Positions 42,201 to 50,198 of a stretch of 64,000 bases of DNA are shown here, piece by piece; position 1 is the stretch's first letter; every line of letters begins with the position of its first letter. The DNA lies in the NCBI RefSeq assembly GCF_002855495.1, contig NZ_PKRO01000012.1, positions 16,746 through 80,745 of the forward strand, in the 5' to 3' direction. The stretch is from Porphyrobacter sp. TH134 (GTDB lineage: Bacteria > Pseudomonadota > Alphaproteobacteria > Sphingomonadales > Sphingomonadaceae). The translations under genes and the position numbers were made by a program. The notes below the pieces were generated by a model, which ran no database searches, was not told the origin of the DNA, and worked only from the letters and a program-made list of their open reading frames with translations.

Positions 42201-42900
42201 GGGAGGGGGACTTTCTGTGAGAGGTAAGCACGAAGGGAATCTCGACGATCCCGCGAACCTTGACCGCTTGTCCGGCGACCCGCTGGGGCTGCCAGCGCCA
42301 GCCGCTGACCGCCTTGAGCGCGGCCTGATCGAGCCGGGGGGAACCGCTGGAGCGGGCGACCGAAATCGTCTCGACCCGCCCGTCGGTGCCGACGATGACG
42401 AGCAGTTCGACGGTCCCCTGCTCCTTCTGGCGGCGGCTTTCGCGGGGATAGCGCGGCGGCGCACCAGAGACGAGCGAGGAATCGAGGCCGTCGGAGGCGA
42501 TTGTTGCCGGGGCAGACGGGGCGGTAGGGCGTGCAGGCGGCCCCGACAGCTTGGGCGACGGCACCGCGGGCACCGGAGCGCTGCTGATCGGCGCAGACAG
42601 CTCCGTCCTCACCGGCACCACCGGCCCGGCCTGCGCCAGCACGAAGGGCACCGGCGGCGCGGTGGGGGCAGATGGTTGCGCGGTCTCGGCCGGCTGATCG
42701 GGGACCGGCGCTGGCGGCGGCGGTGGCGGCGGCGCGGGCGGTGACAGGTCCATCGTCACCAACCGCGCTTCGGGCACCGCGCCCACCTGATGGCTGAGGC
42801 TGAGCGCCAGCGGCAGCAGCGCTGCGTGCGCAGCCGCCGTCAGCGCCAGCCCGCGAAAGCTGGGCCGCCGCGCGCCGCCAAAGGAACCAGCCTCCGCCAT
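42073..42900 (-). CDS. tonB: TonB energy transducer, C-terminal end extended
   Basis: A 275-residue protein from ATG 42900 (a GTG at 42903 is in frame). There is an N-terminal membrane helix (FRGLALTAAAHAALLPLALS), a proline-rich periplasmic linker (PPAPPPPPPPAPVPD), and a TonB_C domain (PPRYPRESRRQKEQGTVELL, VARSSGSPRLDQAALKAVSG, WRWQPQRVAGQAVKVRGIVE, IPFVLTS). After the usual end near VLTS the frame stays open for about 40 basic residues (SHRKSPSRADCDTPDPRCRS), giving a 128-bp overlap with the piuC gene. It links the proton motive force to the receptor at 42907. Confidence 0.82.
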   Translation of the reverse strand: MAEAGSFGGARRPSFRGLALTAAAHAALLPLALSLSHQVGAVPEARLVTMDLSPPAPPPPPPPAPVPDQPAETAQPSAPTAPPVPFVLAQAGPVVPVRTELSAPISSAPVPAVPSPKLSGPPARPTAPSAPATIASDGLDSSLVSGAPPRYPRESRRQKEQGTVELLVIVGTDGRVETISVARSSGSPRLDQAALKAVSGWRWQPQRVAGQAVKVRGIVEIPFVLTSHRKSPSRADCDTPDPRCRSGDGPAHGDRHGRMDRRHGDFGHSGPDGEE

Positions 42901-42906
42901 CACTGG

Positions 42907-45123
42907 TCAGAAGCTCACCCGCAGGGTGCCCATCACCGTGCGGCCCTCGCCCGGTACCGCGATCACATAGCCATCATTGGCGCGGATGCGTTCGAGGAAG
43001 CGTTCGTTGGCAAGGTTGTTGGCATTGACCTGCAAGACCAGATTGTCGGTAAAGCGATACTCAACCATCGCATTAAGCAGCAGATAATCGCCGCCTTGCC
43101 AGGCCTGATTGGCCAGCGTTGAATTGCGGGTGTTGAATTCGCCCACATAGTTGAACCCGCCGCCAAGCCGCAGACCGAGGCCGGTATCATAGGTGCTCCA
43201 CACCGTACCGCTGTGGCGCGGGGCGCCGGCCAGTTCCTCGCCCACGATCAGCGCATCGGCCGTGCTGGCGCGCTGAATTTCGGAATCGAGGAAGGTATAG
43301 GCGGCGAACACCTGCCAGGCGTCGGTGATGTTGCCAGTGGCCGACAATTCGACCCCCTGCACCCGCTGGCGCCCGGCGAGCGCAATGTCACCGTCCACCG
43401 TAATCGGCTGATTGACCCGCTGGTTGCGGAACACCGCGGCGGTCAGGGCCAGTTGCTCGTCAAACAGATCGACCTTGGCGCCGATCTCGTAATTCTCGTT
43501 CTTGAGCGCAGGCAGCGCGGCGTTGGCGGTGGTTACCGTGCCAGTTGCAGTGGCACCCAGCGTCTGGGGCTGGCGGGCATCGGAATAGCTGACGTAGAGG
43601 CTGGCGGTCTCAGCCGGCTTCCACACAACGCCCGCCTGCCAGCTGAACAGGTCTTCGCTGAATTCACGGGTAGCAAGGGCAGCGTAATTCGTGCCCCCCA
43701 GCGTCACGTCAAACCGTTCAAATCGCCCGCCGAGGCTGACTTGCAGCGCCTCGCCGATTTTGAGCGTGTCGAAGGCATAGGCCGCAATCCGGTCTGCTTC
43801 GTTGGCGAATTGGCCGAAGGTGCGGGTCTGGGTGATCGGGCCGGCAAAATCAGGCGCGGGCGCGAACAGATTGCGCGATGTTCCGGCAAGGCCTGTGGTG
43901 GAAATGGTGTCGCGGTCCAGACTTTCGCGGCTGACCTCGGCGCCGATGGCAAGGCTGTTGCCGATCCCGCCGGGCCGGGTGGGGTGATCGATGACCACGG
44001 CAGCGCGCGCGGCGGCCACTTCATTGCGGCTGATCCGCCCAAAGCCCTGCGGCCCGCCGATGACGTAATTCGCACCCGCCGGATTGCCTGCATCGATCGC
44101 GTCGACAGCCGCTTGCAGCGATGCCTGACTGGTCGGGCGCGGCGTCGACCACACGGCCTCACGCCGCACTTCGCCCCAGCGCACGCCGCCCGTCAGGCTG
44201 ACGATGTCACTGATCTTGTGATCCAGCGTCACGGTGGCAATCAGCAATTCCTGATCCTCGAAATCGATATTGCGCCAGCCGTAGTAATTGCTGAGCGGGA
44301 AATTGGCCGGGGTTCCATTGGCGAGCACGGGGACGCCGTAATCGATCAGGTTGTCATCTTCCTGATACTGGAGGCTGGCGGTCAAAGTCGTGTCCTGCCC
44401 CAGACCGAAGGCGAGCGAGGGCGCGATGCCGAACCGCGACCGACCCACGAAATCGCGGCCCGCTACGCCCTGATCATGCGCCATCAGGTTAAGGCGCGCG
44501 GCGATGCCCTTGCCTTCATCAAGCAGCACATTGGCATCCACCGTGCCGCGCAGCCAATCGCGGTTGCCCACGCCTGCATCGGCGCGGACAAAGGTTTCGG
44601 CAACCGCACGCTTGCTGACCAGATTGATGAGGCCCGCGGCGCCGCCGGCGCCGGAAAAGGCGGTGTTTGCACCCTTGTAGACTTCGATCTGTTCCAGATT
44701 GAACACGTCCGAGCGGCTGTACTGCAAGCGGTCGGCAAACCCATCGATGGCGATGTCGTTGCTGGCGTCAAAGCCGCGCAGGTTGATGAAATCGCCCGAT
44801 CCGGCGCCGCCCTCGCCAACACCCAGCGTGATGCCGGGGACGTTGCGCAGCGCTTCGGTAAAGCTGACTGCTTGGACATCATCGAGGAAGGTCTTGTCGA
44901 GCACGGTTACAGTGCGCGGCGTGTCGCGCAGCGGCTGGGTGACGAGCGGGTTGGTGACAGTATCGGGCTTATAACTGTCTTCGATCGCGGTGTCCGTCAC
45001 GGTCACGCCGCCAAGCTTGCGGGCAGTCTCCGCATCCTGAGCATGTGCGGGAAGCGCGAAAGCAGCAGCGCCGACGCAGCCCAAGGCAAGCAGGCGCGGC
45101 GAGAAGGTCGTGGTGGTGGTCAT
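42907..45123 (-). CDS. TonB-dependent siderophore receptor
   Basis: A 738-residue outer-membrane receptor. The signal peptide ends AHAQD near residue 29. The TonB box/N-terminal segment includes KLGGVTVTDTAI, then the plug (TPRTVTVLDKTFLDDVQAVS, GSGDFINLRGFDASNDIAID, IEVYKGANTAFSGAGGAAGL) and a barrel that ends GEGRTVMGTLRVSF. The plug features (RDTPRTVTV, YKGANT) match the catecholate/hydroxamate siderophore group. It leads an operon with tonB and piuC under a Fur-like box at 45170-45188. Role: import of ferric siderophore. Confidence 0.93.
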   Translation of the reverse strand: MTTTTTFSPRLLALGCVGAAAFALPAHAQDAETARKLGGVTVTDTAIEDSYKPDTVTNPLVTQPLRDTPRTVTVLDKTFLDDVQAVSFTEALRNVPGITLGVGEGGAGSGDFINLRGFDASNDIAIDGFADRLQYSRSDVFNLEQIEVYKGANTAFSGAGGAAGLINLVSKRAVAETFVRADAGVGNRDWLRGTVDANVLLDEGKGIAARLNLMAHDQGVAGRDFVGRSRFGIAPSLAFGLGQDTTLTASLQYQEDDNLIDYGVPVLANGTPANFPLSNYYGWRNIDFEDQELLIATVTLDHKISDIVSLTGGVRWGEVRREAVWSTPRPTSQASLQAAVDAIDAGNPAGANYVIGGPQGFGRISRNEVAAARAAVVIDHPTRPGGIGNSLAIGAEVSRESLDRDTISTTGLAGTSRNLFAPAPDFAGPITQTRTFGQFANEADRIAAYAFDTLKIGEALQVSLGGRFERFDVTLGGTNYAALATREFSEDLFSWQAGVVWKPAETASLYVSYSDARQPQTLGATATGTVTTANAALPALKNENYEIGAKVDLFDEQLALTAAVFRNQRVNQPITVDGDIALAGRQRVQGVELSATGNITDAWQVFAAYTFLDSEIQRASTADALIVGEELAGAPRHSGTVWSTYDTGLGLRLGGGFNYVGEFNTRNSTLANQAWQGGDYLLLNAMVEYRFTDNLVLQVNANNLANERFLERIRANDGYVIAVPGEGRTVMGTLRVSF

Positions 45124-45169
45124 GGGAGCCCTTGCTTCGTTTGTCGGGTGTTAAACGTGCAGTCTCGCT

Positions 45170-45188
45170 ATTGCGAATCACTCGCATT
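45170..45188. promoter_or_regulatory. Fur-like box of the siderophore receptor operon
   Basis: ATTGCGAATCACTCGCATT contains the perfect inverted repeat TGCGA-ATCAC-TCGCA. It lies 47 bp before the receptor ATG at 45123 on the reverse strand. The half-site GCGAnTnn matches alphaproteobacterial Fur-type operators, and a second one lies at 45319. Confidence 0.72.
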
Positions 45189-45318
45189 GTCAAAAGATAA
45201 AACTGCCGCTATTTGCAGATTCATCGCAGCGCCAGATTCGGGGGCTTTTTGCGCCATGAAAGACGGGCGACTCCCTGCCGCTCCGCCTGAGCGGTGTTGA
45301 TTATGCCGTCGTATCGTT

Positions 45319-45337
45319 GATGCGAGTCATTTGCAAT
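45319..45337. promoter_or_regulatory. Fur-like box of the PepSY/ApbE operon
   Basis: GATGCGAGTCATTTGCAAT is an imperfect inverted repeat of the same form (TGCGA-GTCAT-TTGCA) as the box at 45170. It is 56 bp upstream of the PepSY-TM ATG at 45393. Finding matched boxes on both sides of the divergent gap supports shared iron control of the two operons. Confidence 0.7.
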
Positions 45338-45392
45338 ATGCTCGGACTTGCCGCATGGCGCCAAAACAAGCCGGGTAGGAGACCATCGCAAA

Positions 45393-46085
45393 ATGCCAGG
45401 GAATCGCATCTTGGGGGCGTCGGAACAGCGCGCAGCGCGCAGCACTGTTCCGGCGGCAAGCCCGCGCCGGCGCGGTTCCGCGCGGCAATTCTGGTCGAAA
45501 CAGCTGCACGCGTGGCACTGGATCAGTGCGGCCATATCACTAACTGGGATGCTGGTGTTTTCCGTCACCGGTCTGACGCTCAATCACGCGGCCAGCATCG
45601 GCGCAGAACCTCAGGTCAGCGCGATGACCAAACAGCTTTCGCCCGCCGGGCAAGCTGCCTTGGCGCGGGGCCAGGAAAGCGGCCTTGCCCACCTGCCCAG
45701 CCCGGTCGCCGCTGAACTTGAAGCCGCAACGGGCATCACTGCCGGCCAAGGCGAGGCCGAATGGTCGGCGGATGAAGTCTATATCGCTGTGCCGGGGCCA
45801 GGCCGCGATGCCTGGGCCAGTATTGACCGGGCCAGCGGACGGATCGAAGCCGAAGTGACCGACCGCGGCGCGGTGTCGTTCCTCAATGATCTTCACAAGG
45901 GCCGCAACACCGGGACAGCGTGGTTCTGGTTCATCGATCTTCTCGCAGTTGCCTCGATCATCTTCACCATCACCGGCCTGCTGCTGCTGCAACTCCACGC
46001 GCGCAAGCGTCCCTCCACCTGGCCTCTGGTCGGGCTCGGCACCGCTCTGCCCGTCATTGTGATCCTGTTTTTCCTCCACGTCTGA
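45393..46085 (+). CDS. PepSY-associated transmembrane protein
   Basis: A 230-residue protein from ATG 45393; the AGGAGA at 45377-45382 fixes this start. Helix 1 is HWISAAISLTGMLVFSVTGL, the periplasmic PepSY-like part (about residues 55-165) follows, and the last helices are WFWFIDLLAVASIIFTITGL and WPLVGLGTALPVIVILFFLH. His residues at LHAWHW, LNHAAS, NDLHKG and LQLHARK flank the helices and could hold haem b. PepSY-TM proteins move electrons across the inner membrane. Leads the operon with DUF2271, DUF4198 and ApbE, behind a Fur-like box. Confidence 0.85.
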   Translation: MPGNRILGASEQRAARSTVPAASPRRRGSARQFWSKQLHAWHWISAAISLTGMLVFSVTGLTLNHAASIGAEPQVSAMTKQLSPAGQAALARGQESGLAHLPSPVAAELEAATGITAGQGEAEWSADEVYIAVPGPGRDAWASIDRASGRIEAEVTDRGAVSFLNDLHKGRNTGTAWFWFIDLLAVASIIFTITGLLLLQLHARKRPSTWPLVGLGTALPVIVILFFLHV

Positions 46086-46110
46086 CGCTGTTTCAAGGAG
46101 ACCCCCTCGC

Positions 46111-46593
46111 GTGAAAATGTCCTTTCTGCTGGCCGCCGGTGCCGCTGTCGCCCCCGCCGCGGCGGCCGCCCAAAGCGTGACCATCACGATCCCGCCGATC
46201 AAGGTATCGGAATATCACAAGCCCTATGTCGCGGTCTGGCTGGAACCGGCGGCAGGCGGCCCGGCGCGCACGCTGGCGGTGTGGTACGATATCAAGAAGG
46301 GCGGCAACGAGCCGGGGACCAAGTGGCTGGCGGACCTGCGCACCTGGTGGCGCAAGGGAGGGCGCAGCCTCAAGCTGCCCGCCAACGGCGTCAGCGGCGC
46401 GACCCGCGCGCCCGGCGCCTACCGCATCCCGCTGCCCGCCAACCTCGCGCCCGGGGCCTATACCCTGCATGTCGAGGCCGCCCGCGAAGAAGGTGGGCGC
46501 GAGCTGGTGTCGATGCCGTTGGCCATCCCTGCGCCAAAGGGCCGCGCGTCCGGCAAGTCCGAGCTTGGCGCTGTCACCATTGTTGCCCGCTAA
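46111..46593 (+). CDS. DUF2271 periplasmic protein with predicted flavinylation site
   Basis: A 160-residue exported protein, GTG 46111 after AAGGAG (46095-46100). The signal is AAGAAVAPAAAAAQ, then the DUF2271 body (YHKPYVAVWLEPAAGGPART, LAVWYDIKKGGN). Residues 95-98 read Ser-Gly-Ala-Thr (NGVSGATRAPG), the kind of motif on which ApbE places FMN, with Thr98 as acceptor. An ApbE gene is three genes on in the same operon. Together with PepSY-TM the set looks like a periplasmic electron carrier for iron use. DUF2271 proteins with ApbE partners are established; the site here is inferred. Confidence 0.82.
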   Translation: MKMSFLLAAGAAVAPAAAAAQSVTITIPPIKVSEYHKPYVAVWLEPAAGGPARTLAVWYDIKKGGNEPGTKWLADLRTWWRKGGRSLKLPANGVSGATRAPGAYRIPLPANLAPGAYTLHVEAAREEGGRELVSMPLAIPAPKGRASGKSELGAVTIVAR

Positions 46594-46616
46594 TCACTGA
46601 TCGCAAAGGAACGCCC

Positions 46617-47459
46617 ATGATCCGTACAACTGTCCTGCTCGCCGCCGCACTTTGCGGCCTTGCCGCTCCGGCCACCGCGCACAACCAGTGGTTGCTGCCG
46701 TCCAGCACCGTGCTGTCCGATCTGGGACAATCGGTGACGGTGGATGCGGGCGCATCAACCGCGCCGTTCGAGGCCGATCACGCCGCGCTCCCAGCCGAAA
46801 TGGTCAAGGTCTGGGCGCCGGATGGCACGATGGGATCAATCGAGAATGCTGCGCGGCTGCGCTATCGTTCAACCTTCGATGTGCGGATCGACAAGCCCGG
46901 AACCTGGCGGATCGGGATGGAGAACAACGCTGTCACCGGCAGCTTCAAGCTTGATGGCGAGACATGGACGCTGGGCCGCCGCCGCGGTCCGCCGCCTGCC
47001 GCTGGCGCACCTGTGCGCAATATCGCCAGTGTTGACGAACTGCCCGCCGGGGCGACCGATCTTGATCTGACGCAAGTGATGAGCCGCAACGAATTCTTCG
47101 TCACCGCTGGCGAGCCCAGCGAAGCGCTGTTCGCGCCGACCGGCAAGGGGCTCGAAATCGTGCCGGTAACCCTGCCGACCGATCTGGTCGCCAATGAGCC
47201 GGGCCAGTTCCGCTTTCTGGTCGATGGCGCGCCTGCGGCAGGTCTGGCGGTCGAAGTGATCCCCGGCGGACGGCGCTATCGCAGCGATAGCCAAACGCTC
47301 GCCCTGACCACCGACGCGGAAGGCCTTGTGACGATCAACTGGCCCAGCGCCGGGTTCTATTGGCTCAACGCCGTGATGACTGACGCCAACCCCGGCCACC
47401 CCAAGGCGAGCAAGCGGCGGATGAGCTACACCGCCACGCTGGAGGTTCTGGCCCCATGA
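46617..47459 (+). CDS. DUF4198 periplasmic protein
   Basis: A 280-residue exported protein from ATG 46617 after AAAGGAAC. The signal is LLAAALCGLAAPATA, followed by HNQWLLPSSTVLSDLGQSVT, which matches the H-x-x-W-L-x-P opening of DUF4198 proteins. The body has beta-sandwich-like repeats (DVRIDKPGTWRIGMENN, VLVTxx-type end GFYWLNAVMTDANPG). Members occur with DUF2271 and TonB receptors and may bind metal. It overlaps apbE by 4 bp (ATGA). Confidence 0.83.
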   Translation: MIRTTVLLAAALCGLAAPATAHNQWLLPSSTVLSDLGQSVTVDAGASTAPFEADHAALPAEMVKVWAPDGTMGSIENAARLRYRSTFDVRIDKPGTWRIGMENNAVTGSFKLDGETWTLGRRRGPPPAAGAPVRNIASVDELPAGATDLDLTQVMSRNEFFVTAGEPSEALFAPTGKGLEIVPVTLPTDLVANEPGQFRFLVDGAPAAGLAVEVIPGGRRYRSDSQTLALTTDAEGLVTINWPSAGFYWLNAVMTDANPGHPKASKRRMSYTATLEVLAP

Positions 47460-48442
47460 TGCCCGCGCAGGCGGCACCGCGTATCGCGGTGCCGCCAGTG
47501 ATTGATGCCGCAGCGTGGGACAGCCGCGACCCGGCGGCGCCGATCATCACGCTGACCGGGACGAGCATGGGCACAAGCTGGCGCGTGCTCGCCGCCCTGC
47601 CTGTCAGGCTGGCGGTCAGCTCGGCCGTCCTCGGCGAACAGATTTCGGCGAGACTTGCGCAGATTTGCGCGCAGATGAGCCATTGGGACGCATCTTCCTG
47701 CCTCAGCCGCTTCAACCGCGCGCCGTGCGGAACAAGGGTCAGCCTTTCCGATGATTTTGCACAGGTGATGGCCTGCGCCTTCGCGATCGCCGAAGCCAGC
47801 GGCGGCGCGTTTGATCCTGCGTTGGGTCGCTTGACCGATCTGTGGGGCCTCGGCCCCCATGCACAAGCCGGCCATCCTGATGCGGCTGCGCTGATCGCAG
47901 TTCGCACGGTTTGCGGCTGGCAGCGGCTGGCGTTCGATCCCGCCACGCGCACCCTGACACAGCCGGGGGGCGTCTGGCTGGACCTTTCGGGCATCGCCAA
48001 AGGCTACGCGGTTGATGCTGTGGCGGACCTGCTTGGCCAGCATGGCATTGCCCATGCGCTGGTCGAGATCGGCGGCGAGATCAGCGGGCGCGGCATGCGG
48101 CCCGATGGCGACCCGTGGTGGGCCGAAATCGAAAATCCGCCCCGCTGCGCGCTGCCGCCGCTCAGGGTCGCGGCCCATCAGATCGCCGTGGCCAGCTCGG
48201 GCGATTACCTGCGCGGCGCACACACACTCGATCCCGCCACCGGCCTGCCGGTCACTCACGCCACGACCGCGGTGAGCGTGCTGCACGCCTCGTGCATGGT
48301 GGCTGATGCATGGGCGACGGCGCTCAGCGTGGCCGATCCTGAGCGCGCCCGAAACCTTGCCCGCACCCACCAGCTGGCCGCAAGAATCGTATCGCGCTGC
48401 GGTCACGAATGGTTCAGCCCGGCGCTGCAAGTGATGCTGTAG
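47456..48442 (+). CDS. apbE: FAD:protein FMN transferase
   Basis: A 328-residue ApbE. The N-terminal FAD-binding ITLTGTSMGTSWRVLAALP, then FDPALGRLTDLWGLGPHAQA, the central motif VWLDLSGIAKGYAVDAVADL and the late HASCMVADAWATAL are family hallmarks. It takes FMN from FAD and attaches it to a Ser/Thr of a target protein; the likely target is the SGAT site in the DUF2271 protein of the same operon. Its own N-terminus lacks an obvious signal peptide, which is unusual for a periplasmic ApbE. It overlaps the DUF4198 stop by 4 bp. Confidence 0.9.
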   Translation: MMPAQAAPRIAVPPVIDAAAWDSRDPAAPIITLTGTSMGTSWRVLAALPVRLAVSSAVLGEQISARLAQICAQMSHWDASSCLSRFNRAPCGTRVSLSDDFAQVMACAFAIAEASGGAFDPALGRLTDLWGLGPHAQAGHPDAAALIAVRTVCGWQRLAFDPATRTLTQPGGVWLDLSGIAKGYAVDAVADLLGQHGIAHALVEIGGEISGRGMRPDGDPWWAEIENPPRCALPPLRVAAHQIAVASSGDYLRGAHTLDPATGLPVTHATTAVSVLHASCMVADAWATALSVADPERARNLARTHQLAARIVSRCGHEWFSPALQVML

Positions 48443-48553
48443 CGGCGCGGCGCGCATGGCGAAAACTTGACAATTTGCGTCATCCGCCGCTTTGCAGACG
48501 TATCACTGCGGTACATCCCGCGCCACTCCGATCCAAAGAAAGCACGCCGCCCC

Positions 48554-48796
48554 ATGAGCCCCGCTGAAGTCGATGCGTCCATCCGCGCTCTGGTCGAACC
48601 CTTCAACAAGAAGGGCATCGCCATTGAGGACGCGACCACCTTTGCCGGCGATCTTGAATTCGACAGCCTGACCGTGATGGATTTCGTCGCAGAGATCGAA
48701 GACGAATTCGATGTGATCATCTCGATGAACCAGCAGGCCGAGATCGAAAACTGGGGCCAGCTGATCGCCGCAGTCCACAAGTTGCAGGATAGCTGA
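48554..48796 (+). CDS. Acyl carrier protein partner of serine palmitoyltransferase
   Basis: An 80-residue acidic helical protein. The phosphopantetheine site is Ser38 in LEFDSLTVMD, the standard DSL motif. ATG 48554 was chosen because the family starts at about this Met; the frame is open upstream to 48467. The spt gene starts 2 bp after its stop, and in Sphingomonadales this ACP (AcpR-type) supplies the acyl chain for sphingolipid synthesis. The TTGACA at 48467-48472 lies upstream but has no matching -10 at the usual spacing. Confidence 0.9.
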   Translation: MSPAEVDASIRALVEPFNKKGIAIEDATTFAGDLEFDSLTVMDFVAEIEDEFDVIISMNQQAEIENWGQLIAAVHKLQDS

Positions 48797-48798
48797 TA

Positions 48799-50037
48799 AT
48801 GGCAACCGCTATGACCGAAACGCTCAGCCCCACCCAGCCGGTTGATCTGCTGGCGAAGTTCGATCCGATCATCCAGACGCGCGAGACGCTACTCGCCGCC
48901 GGGGTGGAAGATCCGTTCAATCTGGTGATGGAGCAGGTGCTCTCACCCACCCGCGCGATCTGCAACGGGCGCGATACGATCCTGCTTGGCACCTATAATT
49001 ACATGGGCATGACCTTCGATCCGGACGTGATCGCGGCCGGCAAGCAGGCGATGGAGGATTTCGGCGCGGGGACGACCGGCAGCCGCGTGCTCAACGGCAC
49101 CTTCCGCGACCACCGCGATGTCGAAACCGCGCTGCGCGAATTCTACGGCATGGACCACGCGATGGTCTTCTCGACCGGGTACCAGGCCAATCTCGGGATC
49201 ATCTCGACGCTGGCGGGCAAGGGCGATTACATCATCCTCGACATCGATAGTCATGCGTCGATCTGGGATGGCTGCGCGATGGGCAATGCCGAGGTCGTGC
49301 CGTTCAAGCACAACGACGTCGAAGCGCTGGAAAAGCGCTTGAAGCGCATCCCCGAAGGCGCGGGCAAGCTGGTGGTGCTCGAAGGCGTCTATTCGATGAT
49401 GGGCGATGTCGCCCCGCTTAAGGAAATGGTGCGCGTCTCCAAGGAAAATGGCGCGATGGTGCTGGTCGATGAGGCGCACTCGATGGGCTTCATCGGCGAA
49501 CATGGCCGCGGCGTCGCCGAAGAGCAGGGCGTGCTGGACGATGTCGATTTCATCATCGGCACCTTCTCGAAAAGCGTCGGCACCGTCGGCGGCTTCTGCG
49601 TTTCGAACCATCCGAAGTTCGAAGTGATGCGCCTCGTCTGCCGCCCCTATGTCTTCACCGCCGCGCTCCCGCCGAGCGTGATGGCGAGCAGCGCCACTTC
49701 GATCCGCAAGCTCATGCATGGCGGCAACAAGCGCGCGCATCTGTGGGAGAACAGCCGCACGCTGCATGGCGGGCTGAAAGCGCTGGGCTTCCAGCTCGGC
49801 ACCGATACGCCGCAAAGCGCGATCATCGCCGTGATCATGCCCGATCTCGAAAAGGGCGCGATGATGTGGGAGGCGCTGCTGAAAGAGGGCCTTTACGTCA
49901 ACCTCGCCCGCCCCCCGGCGACGCCTGCGGGCATGACCTTGCTGCGCTGCTCGCTGTGCGCGGAGCATACGGCCGATCAGGTGCAGACCATCCTCGGCAT
50001 GTTCGAACGCGCGGGCAAGGCGATCGAGATTATCTGA
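48799..50037 (+). CDS. spt: Serine palmitoyltransferase
   Basis: A 412-residue PLP enzyme of the alpha-oxoamine synthase group. The PLP lysine is Lys258 in TFSKSVGTVGG. The cofactor-stacking His lies in DIDSHASIWDG and the PLP-pocket DEAHSMGFIG is present. GTYNYMGMTFDPDVIAAGK and RLVCRPYVFTAALPPSVMAS match the Sphingomonas enzyme closely. It condenses L-serine with palmitoyl thioester to 3-ketodihydrosphingosine in the cytosol, the first step toward the glycosphingolipids that replace LPS in sphingomonads. It directly follows the ACP gene. This is the main evidence for the taxonomic call. Confidence 0.95.
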   Translation: MATAMTETLSPTQPVDLLAKFDPIIQTRETLLAAGVEDPFNLVMEQVLSPTRAICNGRDTILLGTYNYMGMTFDPDVIAAGKQAMEDFGAGTTGSRVLNGTFRDHRDVETALREFYGMDHAMVFSTGYQANLGIISTLAGKGDYIILDIDSHASIWDGCAMGNAEVVPFKHNDVEALEKRLKRIPEGAGKLVVLEGVYSMMGDVAPLKEMVRVSKENGAMVLVDEAHSMGFIGEHGRGVAEEQGVLDDVDFIIGTFSKSVGTVGGFCVSNHPKFEVMRLVCRPYVFTAALPPSVMASSATSIRKLMHGGNKRAHLWENSRTLHGGLKALGFQLGTDTPQSAIIAVIMPDLEKGAMMWEALLKEGLYVNLARPPATPAGMTLLRCSLCAEHTADQVQTILGMFERAGKAIEII

Positions 50038-50057
50038 GCCGCTCTCCCCCCCTTCAT

Positions 50058-50166
50058 CTCCCCTCCCCGTGGGGAGGGGGGGTGGGGGTTCGAGGCCGGA
50101 TTGTTGCGCCATTACGGCGATCGGCAGAACACCCATCCCCGACCCTTCCCTCTAGGGAAGGGGGAA
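50058..50166. repeat. Intergenic hairpin-rich element (ctccccgtggggag family)
   Basis: CTCCCCTCCCCGTGGGGAGG (50058-50077) and the later CCCTTCCCTCTAGGGAAGGG (about 50142-50161) are two palindromes with a TTGCGCC-type core between. The first resembles the start of the 31911 element. It fills the gap between spt and the convergent methyltransferase remnant and may serve as a terminator. Confidence 0.65.
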
Positions 50167-50198
50167 GGAAGTGTGAGGCAATCACCCCGGCGCGTTGA

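Noticed and set aside
43213..45300. A 695-codon forward frame opposite the siderophore receptor
   Set aside because: An antisense shadow. The reverse strand has signal peptide, plug and barrel motifs, and the Fur-like box fits its promoter.
48467..48500. TTGACA box before the ACP gene as a sigma-70 promoter
   Set aside because: No acceptable -10 lies 16-18 bp downstream. It may be chance or need an activator, so it is mentioned only in the ACP entry.
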